This document shows, one piece after another, positions 9,838 through 18,023 of a stretch of DNA of 64,000 nucleotides (its first letter is position 1; every line of letters starts with the position of its first letter). A program made the position numbers and the translations under genes. The stretch is from Paracoccus sp. IB05. GTDB taxonomy: Bacteria > Pseudomonadota > Alphaproteobacteria > Rhodobacterales > Rhodobacteraceae. The notes under the pieces are model-generated. The model did not search any database. It worked only from the letters and a program-made list of their open reading frames with translations, and was not told the DNA's origin. Where the stretch lies: the NCBI RefSeq assembly GCF_016405985.1, contig NZ_JAEFCF010000016.1, forward strand, positions 36,555 to 100,554. The letters are read 5' to 3'.

Positions 9838-10779
9838 TCAGCCAACGGCTATGATCTCGGCTGTGCCGAGGGCGTTGTATCTGTTCATGATGGCGATGCG
9901 GATCTGGATTTCTGCGGTCTGTCGATCCGGCTCGCGTGAGGCGATGCGCTCGCCGAACGCCTTGAGGCAATTCATCCGCGCCTCGACGCGACTTCGGACA
10001 TGATAGCCGGCCGAACGCTTCCAGTTGGCCCGTCCGAGGCGCCGCGTCTCATGCAGAATGTCGTTGCGGACGCGGGCGACCGGGCAATCCTCTTTCCAGG
10101 TACGACCGTTCCGCCGAATGGGTATACGCGCTTCGGCCCCGCGCTCGCCAGTCGCGCCATGGCATCGTCTGGTGTCACAGGCCCCATCCGCCGTGACCGG
10201 GCCGGTCTTTTCATCTTTGGGGAGCTGCGCCATCAGGTCTGGCAGCACCGGGCTGTCGCCCTGCCGGCTCGACGTGAATTCGACAGCACGAACATCACCG
10301 GTCTGCGCATCCATGCCAATATGGACCTTGCGCCACTGCCTGCGGCGGGACGGACCATGCTTGCGCGCCTGCCATTCACCATCGCCACGGGACCGTCGGG
10401 GCGGCGGTATGGGGTCTGCACGGCAAGCCATGCCTGGCGTCGGCAGAGCGTGGAATAATCCGGAGCCGGCCAGTCCAGCCCCGCCATCTCGATCAGGCTG
10501 GCGATCAGCCCAACCGTTTGCCGCAGCGGCAGACCGAACAGCACCTTCAACCTCAGGCCAATCGTCGGGAAAACAGTCACCTGGACTGTTTCCTGATCCT
10601 CCTCATATCCGGATCGCGCGCTCGGAGAACGTCGCCGGATGACCGCGCTTCCCGGTCTTCGCTGCATGCCAGGCCATCGTCGGGTCGAACCAGATCGAGA
10701 GCGAACCGCGGCGGCGCAGGGCGGCATTATACGCGGGCCAGTTCGTCCTGCAGTTGCGGGGAGAAGAAGGCTTCGGCAT
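9838..10779 (-). pseudogene. IS5-family transposase remnant
   Basis: A DDE transposase split across frames. The N terminus starts at ATG 10779 (MPKPSSPRN, NAALRRRGSLSIWFDP). The middle lies in another frame (LPLRQTVGLIASLIEMAGLD, PAPDYSTLCRRQ). The C-terminal frame ends at 9838 (DGEWQARKHG; QWRKVHIGMDAQTGDVRAVE; GDSPVLPDL; TADGACDTRRCH; TGYHVRSRVEARMNCLKAFG). The order and spacing match IS5-group elements common in alphaproteobacteria. The family catalytic block TADGAYDT is changed (TADGACDT), and frame breaks occur near 10390 and 10600. I could not define terminal inverted repeats with confidence. Its left side joins the broken TonB receptor. Confidence 0.8.
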
Positions 10780-11169
10780 GAGACGAAGCCAACACTCAGG
10801 ATTCGCGACGTGAAGCCGCCTCACTGATAAGTGCGACAACGCCCCTTTGATGTCAGCCAGACATTCCTTGACGAGCGGCTGGTGCCGGGCGGGCGGGTCA
10901 CCCGGGTCGGGCCGCACCGCACGTCTCTCGCTTGACTGGCGGTTCTGAGCTTCAGGGCCCGGCAGGGATCTCGCCGGGCCTGCCCTGCCCCACCCCGATC
11001 TGCAATCCGGGCCCAGGACCCGCGCCGAACATCTGCGCGCGGCAACGCATATGGTTCGCGAATGGCCTGCTCAGTCAGTCATGGGCGCACAACTCTTTGA
11101 AAATGCGTGGAACCACATGCGGTTCCTTCAGGGCAATGCGCGCTTCACTGCCATGCGGCCCGGCCGCGG
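10780..11169. other. 390-bp interval without a recognisable gene
   Basis: It lies between the IS5 remnant and the ArsR gene. A short plus-strand frame (about 10839-10935, ...QTFLDERLVPGGRVTRVG...) could be the tail of a disrupted gene but I could not assign it. No promoter or RNA structure stands out. Confidence 0.4.
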
Positions 11170-11460
11170 TCAGAGAGCGGCCATCGCGTTGCGAAAGGCG
11201 GCGATCACCGCCTCGTCCCGGCGATAGAACACCCATTGGCCGATCCGCTCCCGCACGATCAGCCCCGCCGCCGTCAGCACCGCAAGATGTGCCGAGACCG
11301 AAGATTGCGCGAGGCCGCAGCGCGCGAATTGCCCGGCGCAGATACCCAGATCATGGGGCAGCGCCTGGTCGGGGAAATGTTGCTCCGGCTTGCGCATCCA
11401 GGCCAGCATCTGCCGCCGCGCCGGATGCGCCAGGGCCTTCAGGATCAGATCCTCATCCAT
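11170..11460 (-). CDS. ArsR/SmtB family transcriptional regulator
   Basis: 96-aa winged-helix repressor. ILKALAHPARRQMLAWMRKP is the family N-terminal helix, and CGLAQSSVSAHLAVLTAAGL followed by IVRERIGQWVFYRRD is the recognition helix plus wing. No alpha-3 CxC metal site is present; lone cysteines occur at ICAGQFARC, so a metal, sulfur or redox ligand cannot be decided. It is divergent from the flavin monooxygenase at 11580, and the shared AT-rich intergenic region carries repeated ATATCG/CGATAT half-sites. It therefore probably controls the monooxygenase and itself. Neighbouring genes suggest a sulfur-related signal (inference). Confidence 0.88.
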   Translation of the reverse strand: MDEDLILKALAHPARRQMLAWMRKPEQHFPDQALPHDLGICAGQFARCGLAQSSVSAHLAVLTAAGLIVRERIGQWVFYRRDEAVIAAFRNAMAAL

Positions 11461-11505
11461 GTCCGCACCTCTGCCGGGTCTCTCTCAGGAGATCAATTCT
11501 GTCTT

Positions 11506-11547
11506 ATATCGTAAAAATCCGATATATCATTTTACAAATCCCGATAT
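11506..11547. promoter_or_regulatory. ArsR-type operator half-sites
   Basis: ATATCG (11506-11511) and CGATAT (11520-11525) form an inverted repeat with an 8-bp spacer. ATATCA (11524-11529) pairs with a further CGATAT (11542-11547). The AT-rich sites lie between the divergent ArsR and monooxygenase genes and resemble ArsR/SmtB operators. Confidence 0.6.
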
Positions 11548-11579
11548 AAACTCTGCCCGTCTTCAGCAGGAATGTCATT

Positions 11580-12911
11580 ATGAGCCGTGACCGTCAGCTT
11601 CACCTCGGCGCCTTCATGCGGCCGGTCTCTCTGCATACCGGCGCATGGCGCTATCCCGGCGCCTGGCCGGATGCGAATTTCAACCTGCGCCATCTGACCT
11701 ATATGGCGCAAAGGCTCGAGGCGGCGAAGTTTGACGCCTTTTTCATGGCCGACCACCTTGCGGTGCTGAATATGCCGGTCGAGGCGCTCAGGCGCAGCCA
11801 TACCGTCACCTCTTTCGAGCCCTTTACGCTGCTGTCCGCGCTGGCGGCGGTGACGGAACGGATCGGGCTGATCGCAACGGCCTCGACCAGCTATGACGCG
11901 CCCTATCACGTCGCGCGGCGCTTTGCCTCGCTGGATCATATTTCCGGCGGGCGGGCGGGGTGGAATATCGTCACCACCTCGAACCCTGATGCGGCGCTGA
12001 ATTTCGGGCGCGAAGACCAGCCCGACCATGCCGACCGCTATGCACGGGCGCGGGAATTCTATGATGTGGTGACCGGGCTCTGGGACACATTTGCCGATGA
12101 TGCCTTCACGCGCGACGTACAAAGTGGCCAGTATTTCGATCCGGCCCGGATGCATGTGCTGGGCCACAGGGGGCCAGAGCTTTCCGTGCGCGGGCCGCTG
12201 AACATTGCGCGCCCGCCGCAGGGCTGGCCGGTGATCGTGCAGGCCGGCGCATCGGAACCGGGACGCCAGCTTGCGGCGGAAACTGCCGAGGCGGTGTTTG
12301 CGGCGCCGCAAAGCCTTGCCGATGGCCGCGCCTTTTATGCCGATGTGAAAACGCGGGCGGTGGCTGCGGGCCGGGCGCGCGAAGATATCGTGATCCTGCC
12401 CGGCGCTTTCGTGATCGTGGGCGAGACCATCGCCGAGGCAAAGGCGAAACGCGCCACGCTTGACAGTCTGGTCTGTTATGAAAGCGCCATCGCGTCCCTG
12501 TCGATCGCGCTCGGGTTTGATGCCTCGGGCTTTGACCCGGATGCGCCTTTGCCCGATGCTCTGCCCGAGACCAACCAGTCGAAATCCAGCCGCGACCGGG
12601 TGATCGCAACGGCCCGCAGCGAGGGGCTGACCGTCCGTCAGCTGGCGCAGCGACAGGGCGGCTATTCCGGCCTTTCCTTCATCGGCGCGCCCGCAAGCAT
12701 CGCCGATGAGATGGAGGAATGGCTCGATCAGGGCGGCTCTGACGGGTTCAACATCATGTTCCCCTTCCTGCCCGCGGGGCTGACCGATTTCACCGATCAG
12801 GTGGTGCCGGAGCTGCAACGCCGCGGCCTCTTTCGCCGTGACTATGAGGGGACGACGCTGCGCGACCATCTTGGGCTGAAGCGCCCGCCGAACCGGTTCT
12901 TTCCGGCCTGA
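11580..12911 (+). CDS. FMN-dependent luciferase-like monooxygenase, NtaA/SnaA/DszA family
   Basis: 443-aa class-C flavin monooxygenase with a TIM-barrel fold that uses FMNH2 from a separate reductase. Family signatures are FDAFFMADHLA near residues 52-62, HTVTSFEPFTLLSALAAVT, the substrate/flavin loop SLDHISGGRAGWNIVTTSNP near residue 120, and GWPVIVQAGASEPGRQLAAE. Length matches NtaA, SnaA, DszA and EmoA, which act on nitrilotriacetate, pristinamycin, dibenzothiophene sulfone and EDTA. The divergent ArsR regulator and downstream metY and ABC transporters favour an organosulfur substrate, by inference. No intact flavin reductase lies nearby; the only one seen, at 48.9 kb, is broken. Confidence 0.85.
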   Translation: MSRDRQLHLGAFMRPVSLHTGAWRYPGAWPDANFNLRHLTYMAQRLEAAKFDAFFMADHLAVLNMPVEALRRSHTVTSFEPFTLLSALAAVTERIGLIATASTSYDAPYHVARRFASLDHISGGRAGWNIVTTSNPDAALNFGREDQPDHADRYARAREFYDVVTGLWDTFADDAFTRDVQSGQYFDPARMHVLGHRGPELSVRGPLNIARPPQGWPVIVQAGASEPGRQLAAETAEAVFAAPQSLADGRAFYADVKTRAVAAGRAREDIVILPGAFVIVGETIAEAKAKRATLDSLVCYESAIASLSIALGFDASGFDPDAPLPDALPETNQSKSSRDRVIATARSEGLTVRQLAQRQGGYSGLSFIGAPASIADEMEEWLDQGGSDGFNIMFPFLPAGLTDFTDQVVPELQRRGLFRRDYEGTTLRDHLGLKRPPNRFFPA

Positions 12912-12919
12912 GCCGGCGT

Positions 12920-13939
12920 TCAGCCGTTCCCGGCCAGCCCCGCCCTGAGCAGATCGCCGTGATGGGCATGTGCCACATCGGGATGCGAGCGCAGACGGCT
13001 TTTCAGATGATTCAGCCCGACATTGCGAAAGAGCGGGTTCAGCGGGTCGACCGTCAGCCCGCGCTCGCGGCTTTTCAGCGCGTCAGGAAGCGGCAGGACC
13101 GGGATTTCGGCATCGTAATGCGCGCCGAGGAAGAAGGCATAGGAAAACCGCTCCACCCCAGGCGGCGGGGCGATCACGTCATGCACATCGGCCCGCACGA
13201 AGCCATTGGTCGCCAGCTCTAAAAGCTCGCCCGAATTGATCACGAATGTGCCGGGAAGCGGCGGCACTTTGATCCAGTCTCCATCGAGCGTCTGAACCCG
13301 CAGCCCCTCGACCTCGTCTTGCAAGAGAATGGTGATGATGCCGCCATCCTTATGCGCGCCGACCCCCTGATCGGTTTCGGCCACATCGCGCCCCGGATAG
13401 CGGATCAGTTTCAGAAGCTGGGTCGGCTGCGGGTCGTAAACCGCGCGGAACGCCTCCGCCTCGAGGCCAAGCGCCAGCGCAATCGCCTGCAAAAGGTCGA
13501 TCCCGAGCGCCGTCACCCGCTCCTGATAATCCAGCACCACCGGTTTCAGATCGGGCAGCGCGTCGGGCCATTGGTTCGGGCCATGCAACCGGCTCCAGGG
13601 ATCTGTACCTTCCGGGCGGGGCTCGCCTTCGGTGTTAAAGTCGATCTGCTCGCGCCAGTCCTGCTCGCCGCGCGTGTGTTCCAGCCCGGCGCGGTTATAG
13701 CCACGAAAATGCGGCGATTTCACCATCTCGACCGCCAGCTTATCCGCCTCGGGCAGCGCGAAAAACGCCCGTGACAGGCGTTTGAGATCCTGGATCAGCG
13801 TCTCGGGGACGTTATGGCCGGTCAGGTAGAAAAACCCGTGATCATGCAGCACCGCGCGCAGTTCCTCAACGAAAGCGGCGCGCGCGTCAGAACCGGCATG
13901 GAAACGGGAGACATCGAGAATGGGAAGGGTGCTGGACAA
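12920..13939 (-). CDS. 2-oxoglutarate/Fe(II) oxygenase, isopenicillin-N-synthase family
   Basis: Cytosolic non-haem iron oxygenase of about 339 aa with the DIOX_N plus 2OG-FeII_Oxy layout. The N-domain shows HGFFYLTGHNVPE. The iron triad is visible as HKD in VGAHKDGGIITILLQD and the distal His in VRADVHDVIAPP. The 2OG-binding Arg follows in GVERFSYAFF. I place the start at TTG 13939 because AGGAG lies six bases upstream and the first residues become SSTLPILDVSRF, where homologues begin; an ATG 29 codons upstream gives a Pro/Arg-rich leader without family features. It is convergent with the flavin monooxygenase (8-bp gap) and lies downstream of metY on the same strand. Substrate unknown. Confidence 0.85.
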   Translation of the reverse strand: MSSTLPILDVSRFHAGSDARAAFVEELRAVLHDHGFFYLTGHNVPETLIQDLKRLSRAFFALPEADKLAVEMVKSPHFRGYNRAGLEHTRGEQDWREQIDFNTEGEPRPEGTDPWSRLHGPNQWPDALPDLKPVVLDYQERVTALGIDLLQAIALALGLEAEAFRAVYDPQPTQLLKLIRYPGRDVAETDQGVGAHKDGGIITILLQDEVEGLRVQTLDGDWIKVPPLPGTFVINSGELLELATNGFVRADVHDVIAPPPGVERFSYAFFLGAHYDAEIPVLPLPDALKSRERGLTVDPLNPLFRNVGLNHLKSRLRSHPDVAHAHHGDLLRAGLAGNG

Positions 13940-14035
13940 TCTGGGCTCCTGATCCGGCGCATGGCAAGGGAAGATGCGGGGAGAGGGAGGGCCCTCCCCG
14001 CCCCGGGGTTTACGCCCGGGTTTCACGGCGGGACT

Positions 14036-15358
14036 TTACGCAGCCTTGCGGTCGCGATTGCCCGATGCCGCCGCAAGCGCCTGTTTCAGATCGGCGATGA
14101 TATCTTCCGGATGCTCGATCCCGATCGAAAGCCGCACATAGCCCGGCGTGACGCCTGCGGCCTGTTGTTCAGCCGCGGTCAGCTGCTGATGCGTGGTCGA
14201 GGCCGGATGGATCGCAAGACTGCGCGCATCACCGATATTCGCCACATGATGGAACAGCTGCAGCGCGTCGATAAAGGCGCGGCCGGCGTCAAGGCCGCCT
14301 TCCAGCTCGAACCCGATCAGCGCGCCATAGCCGCCTTCGAGATAGGTATCGGCGCGGCGCCGGGCCTCGCCGCCCTGCAGGCCGGGATAGATCACCTGGG
14401 TGACGCCGGGCAGCGCGGCCAAGACATCCGCCACCTGACGGGCGTTTTCATTGTGCTGACGGATGCGCAAAGGCAGCGTCTCCAGCCCCTGCAACGTCAG
14501 GAAGGCGTTTTGCGGCGCGACCGAGGCGCCGATGTCCCGGAGCAGCCTGACCCGCGCGCGCAGCACATAGGCGATGGGGCCAAGGGGTTTCGCAGCCTCG
14601 GTCCAGATCGCACCGTGATAGGCGGCATCGGGCTGGGTCAAAAGCGGGAAACGGGCGGCATGGGCCTCCCAGTCGAAGGTGCCGCCATCAATGATCGCGC
14701 CGCCAATCGCGGTGCCATGGCCGCCGATATATTTCGTTGTCGAATAGACCACCACCGCCGCGCCATGTTTCAGGGGCTTTGCGGTCAAAGGCGCCGCCGT
14801 ATTGTCGAGGATCAGCGGCACGCCGAGCTTGCGGCCCAGGTCGGCCACTTCCGCGATCGGGAAGACCTGGAGCTTGGGGTTCGGCAGCGTCTCGCCAAAC
14901 CAGGCGCGGGTTTTGTCATCCGTCGCTTTGGCGAAATTCTGCGGATCGGCCTGATCGACGAACCGCACCTCGATGCCGAACTGCTTCAGCGTATTCGACA
15001 AAAGCGTGACCGTGCCGCCGTAAAGATCGGTCGAGGCGACGATATTGTCACCGGCCTGGGCGATATTCGTCAGCGCGAAAAAGGTCGCGGCCTGGCCCGA
15101 GGCCAGAGCCAGCGCCGCCGCGCCGCCCTCGATCTGCGCGAGCCGGGTTTCCAGCGCGTCAGTCGTCGGATTGCCGATGCGGGAATAGATGTTCCCCAGC
15201 TCTTCCAGCGCGAAGAGCCGCGCGGCATGGGCGGTATCGTCGAACTGGAAGCTGGTATTCTGGTAGATCGGCACCGCAAGCGAGCCGGTCGCCGGATCGG
15301 TGCGCCAGGTGCCGCCATGCAGGGCGAGCGTCTCGGGGTGCAGGCTGGTCGTCGCCAT
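14036..15358 (-). CDS. metY: O-acetylhomoserine sulfhydrylase (O-acetylhomoserine aminocarboxypropyltransferase)
   Basis: 440-aa PLP enzyme of the Cys/Met metabolism family, making homocysteine from O-acetylhomoserine and sulfide (or methionine from methanethiol). Visible are SGQAATFFALTNIAQAGDNI (phosphate-binding turn), DNTAAPLTAKPLKHGA, and the Schiff-base lysine in VVYSTTKYIGGHGT. The C-terminal FHHVANIGDARSLAIHPAST is characteristic. ATG 15358 has AAAGGA at eight bases; upstream in-frame ATGs lack one. The length suits MetY rather than the shorter MetZ. The neighbouring oxygenases suggest that sulfide, sulfite or methanethiol released from an organosulfur compound is assimilated here (inference). 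Confidence 0.92.
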   Translation of the reverse strand: MATTSLHPETLALHGGTWRTDPATGSLAVPIYQNTSFQFDDTAHAARLFALEELGNIYSRIGNPTTDALETRLAQIEGGAAALALASGQAATFFALTNIAQAGDNIVASTDLYGGTVTLLSNTLKQFGIEVRFVDQADPQNFAKATDDKTRAWFGETLPNPKLQVFPIAEVADLGRKLGVPLILDNTAAPLTAKPLKHGAAVVVYSTTKYIGGHGTAIGGAIIDGGTFDWEAHAARFPLLTQPDAAYHGAIWTEAAKPLGPIAYVLRARVRLLRDIGASVAPQNAFLTLQGLETLPLRIRQHNENARQVADVLAALPGVTQVIYPGLQGGEARRRADTYLEGGYGALIGFELEGGLDAGRAFIDALQLFHHVANIGDARSLAIHPASTTHQQLTAAEQQAAGVTPGYVRLSIGIEHPEDIIADLKQALAAASGNRDRKAA

Positions 15359-15447
15359 CAGGATCATCCTTTCCGCTGGATCAGGGAGTCGGGGGGGGTC
15401 GGGCAACGGCCCGCCGGGGGAGATGACACCAGCATCGTCAATTTATC

Positions 15448-15464
15448 ACGATTGTTTCAATCGT
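15448..15464. promoter_or_regulatory. Perfect inverted repeat upstream of metY
   Basis: ACGATTG-TTT-CAATCGT, 7-bp arms with a 3-bp spacer, about 90 bp upstream of the metY start. It could be a regulator-binding site or a small leader hairpin. There is no poly-T after it on either strand, which argues against a terminator. Confidence 0.45.
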
Positions 15465-15721
15465 CTTATCAGGGGCATTCAGGGAAGGAGATTTCCTTCG
15501 CCCCTGCTCTGGCAGGAGAGTTGATCTTTTCTGCACCAGACCACCCCAAAGCGCGCAAATCTGCCAGTGATTTCCGCGCCTGACACGGTGTGTCCTGCCC
15601 GCAGTTGCCGCGATTCGCACAGCTTCCCGGGCGGGGGACAGAAGGAATATTCTCCGCGCCACCATTGCAGCGAATGCCCCCTGCTCTCCAAGTGTTCAAT
15701 TACAGAAATAACATATAAATC

Positions 15722-15736
15722 AGCAAGATACTTGCT
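15722..15736. promoter_or_regulatory. Perfect inverted repeat upstream of the amino-acid ABC operon
   Basis: AGCAAG-ATA-CTTGCT in an AT-rich stretch 63 bp before the substrate-binding protein start. Its position over a likely promoter suggests an operator. The cognate regulator is unknown. Confidence 0.45.
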
Positions 15737-15798
15737 ATTATTCGTGCCGCGCGCTCGGATTGTGCTCATGAAATCGGCAGATACCGGAGCAATTTTCC

Positions 15799-16824
15799 AT
15801 GAGCAATGAACGACTTTTCGGCCGCACCCTGCGCGGTCTTGCAGCAGCAGCGGCGCTGGCCGCGACTGCCCTTCCCGCCACCGCCGGCGGCACACTGGAC
15901 GCGATCAAAGAGCGCGGCGTGATCAAGGTCGGTGTCGGCACCACGCCGGGTTTCTTCTCGCCCGACAGCGAGGGCAAATGGCAGGGTTTCTTCATTGATT
16001 ACGGCCGGGCGCTCTCGATCGCGGTCTTCAATGAAGACGGCAAGGTGGAGTTCACCAACTCATCGCCGCAGCAGCGACTGCCTGCGCTTCAGGCCGGCGA
16101 ATTTGACATCCTCCTTTCGGGCGTCACCGTCACCATCAACCGCGCCTTCAACCTCGGCTTCCATTTCGGGCCGACGGTGTTTTATGACGGCCAGGGCATC
16201 CTTGCGCGCAAGGAGCTTGGCGTAACCTCGGCGGCAGAGCTGGACGGCGCGGTGATCGGGGTGCAATCGGGCACCACGGGCGAGCTGAACATCGCCGATT
16301 TCTTCCGCAAATCCGGCCATGAATTCACGCCGGTCACCATCGAAGACACATCGGAATTCATTGCAGCCCTTGAATCGGGCCGGGTCGATGCGATCACCCA
16401 GGACAGCTCGGATCTGGTGGGCAAGCTGCAACAGCTGAAGACCCCCGATGACTATGTGCTTCTGCCCGAACGGCTGTCGAAAGAGCCGCTCGCGCCTGCG
16501 ATCAAGGCCGGTGATGACCAATGGCTCGAAATCGTCAACTGGACCGTCTACGCCACCATCCAGGCCGAGGAATGGGGCATCACATCGGCCAATGTCGATG
16601 AGTTCCTGAAATCGGAAGATCCGGCGATCCAGCGTTTCCTCGGCGTTGATCCGTCTTTGGCCGAGGCCATCGGGTTCAGGCCAGACTGGGCCTATAAGAT
16701 CATCAGGACCGTGGGCAATTACGGCGAGATCTACGAGCGCCATCTGACGCCGCTGGGCTGGAAGCGGGGTTATAACGACATCTGGACCAATGGCGGGCTG
16801 CTCTATTCGCCGCCCTTCCGCTGA
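15799..16824 (+). CDS. Amino-acid ABC transporter substrate-binding protein, AapJ-like
   Basis: 341-aa periplasmic binding protein (SBP_bac_3). The signal peptide covers residues 1-29 (RGLAAAAALAATALPATAGG). The mature start TLDAIKERGVIKVGVGTTPG is typical of general L-amino-acid (AapJ/BztA) proteins, as are GFHFGPTVFYDGQGILARK and WTVYATIQAEEWGITSANV, and length fits. The C-terminal LTPLGWKRGYNDIWTNGGLLYSPPFR is the hallmark end of AapJ. Two Aap-type permeases follow, but no AapP ATPase does. The operon lies divergent to metY, so uptake of a sulfur-containing amino acid is plausible, though sequence alone cannot fix the ligand. Confidence 0.88.
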   Translation: MSNERLFGRTLRGLAAAAALAATALPATAGGTLDAIKERGVIKVGVGTTPGFFSPDSEGKWQGFFIDYGRALSIAVFNEDGKVEFTNSSPQQRLPALQAGEFDILLSGVTVTINRAFNLGFHFGPTVFYDGQGILARKELGVTSAAELDGAVIGVQSGTTGELNIADFFRKSGHEFTPVTIEDTSEFIAALESGRVDAITQDSSDLVGKLQQLKTPDDYVLLPERLSKEPLAPAIKAGDDQWLEIVNWTVYATIQAEEWGITSANVDEFLKSEDPAIQRFLGVDPSLAEAIGFRPDWAYKIIRTVGNYGEIYERHLTPLGWKRGYNDIWTNGGLLYSPPFR

Positions 16825-16838
16825 GCAGGTCAAAGAAG

Positions 16839-18023
16839 GTGAACATCCCCCTCCGTGAGGCAGGGCCCAATGAGGCAGGGCGGGGCCAGTCACCGCATCG
16901 GCGCGGGGTTATCCCCGCGCTGGTCGCATGGTGGGGGCCGCGCCCCTATACCCAGCTGGCTCTGGTCCTGGTGATCCTGGCCGGGCTTTGGCTTTTGGGC
17001 CAGAACATCGCTGCCGCGCTGGAGAAAGCCGGGATCTCGCCCGGCTTTGCCTTTCTCACACGCGCCGCGAGTTTCCAGATCGGCGAGAGCGTGATCCCCT
17101 TTTCCGCCGGTGACACCTATCTGCGCGCCATCGGCGTTGGCGTGATCAATACACTGCGGGTGGCCGCAGTGGGCTGCGTGCTGGCGGCCTTTCTCGGCAC
17201 CGCGCTTGGCGTTCTGGGGCTGATGGGCAACCCGCTCCTGACCCGGCTGGTCAGGATCTATGTCGAGCTGATCCGTAACACGCCACTGCTGTTGCAGCTG
17301 TTCTTCTGGATCGCACTGGCGCGCAACCTTCCGGGGCCGAAACAGGCGGTGCATGGGGGCGGTATCTGGCTGACCAATCGCGGTGTCTATGTCCCTGCGC
17401 CCGTGGTCGAGGCCGGCTGGCTCTGGCCGCTTCTGGCCTCACTGGCGGTGATCATTGCCGTGCTGGCGCTGCGCCGGTTTGCCGGGGTCAGGCGCGGCAC
17501 CTGGCCGGTCGCCCTCGCTCTGATCGCCGGCCTCTTCTGGCAGGCTGGTCTTGCCTTTGACATCCCCGCGCTTAAGGGGCTGAACGTGCGCGGCCGGCTG
17601 GTGCTGTCGCCGGAATATGCCGCGCTTCTGGTCGCGCTGGTCGTGAAGTTCTCGGCCGCGATTGCCGAAATCGTGCGCGCCGGCATCCTCTCCGTCCCCG
17701 AGGGCCAGCGTGAAGCCGCCCGCACCATGGGCCTTTCCGACTGGCAGATCATGCGCCTTGTGATCCTGCCGCAGGCGCTCAGGGTGATCGTGCCGCTGAC
17801 CACTTCGGTCTTTCTTGACCTGACCAAGGATTCAAGCCTCGCCGTCGCCATCGGCTACCCGGATCTGGTCTCGGTCCTGAACACCACCGCGAACACCACC
17901 GGCCAGGCCATCGAGGCGGTGCTGATCATGGCGGGCACCTTCCTCATGCTCAACCTCGGCGTGGCGGCCCTGATGAACCATTACAACCGCCGCGTCGCCC
18001 TGCGCGGAGAGGGGCGCAGATGA
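16839..18023 (+). CDS. Amino-acid ABC transporter permease, AapQ-like
   Basis: 394-aa integral membrane permease of the His/Glu/Gln/Arg/opine family. It is the long form seen in AapQ/BztB, with an extended periplasmic insert between helices. Helices include LALVLVILAGLWLLG and VAAVGCVLAAFLGTALGVLG. The ATPase-contact EAA loop reads EGQREAARTMGLSDWQIMRL, then VILPQALRVIVP. YVELIRNTPLLLQLFFW is a family block. GTG at 16839 is the only usable start, with AGG nine bases upstream. Its stop overlaps the next permease start (ATGA). It should heterodimerise with that permease. Confidence 0.88.
   Translation: MNIPLREAGPNEAGRGQSPHRRGVIPALVAWWGPRPYTQLALVLVILAGLWLLGQNIAAALEKAGISPGFAFLTRAASFQIGESVIPFSAGDTYLRAIGVGVINTLRVAAVGCVLAAFLGTALGVLGLMGNPLLTRLVRIYVELIRNTPLLLQLFFWIALARNLPGPKQAVHGGGIWLTNRGVYVPAPVVEAGWLWPLLASLAVIIAVLALRRFAGVRRGTWPVALALIAGLFWQAGLAFDIPALKGLNVRGRLVLSPEYAALLVALVVKFSAAIAEIVRAGILSVPEGQREAARTMGLSDWQIMRLVILPQALRVIVPLTTSVFLDLTKDSSLAVAIGYPDLVSVLNTTANTTGQAIEAVLIMAGTFLMLNLGVAALMNHYNRRVALRGEGRR

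Larger units (their letters stand above)
15359..15798. other. Divergent intergenic region metY / amino-acid ABC operon
   Basis: 440 bp with no credible gene. It holds two separate inverted repeats, at 15448-15464 and 15722-15736, one near each divergent gene. The stretch is AT-richer near 15700-15760, consistent with a promoter for the plus-strand transporter operon. Confidence 0.5.

Noticed and set aside
15400..15480. SAM-II-like riboswitch upstream of metY
   Set aside because: The metY leader contains CGTGATAAAT reminiscent of the motif, but the required downstream GCTAAAAAGG-type pseudoknot strand and P1 pairing are not visible.
13814..15583. 589-codon open frame on the plus strand
   Set aside because: Antisense to metY and the 2OG oxygenase, both with unmistakable motifs; composition is Arg-rich and shows no family signature.
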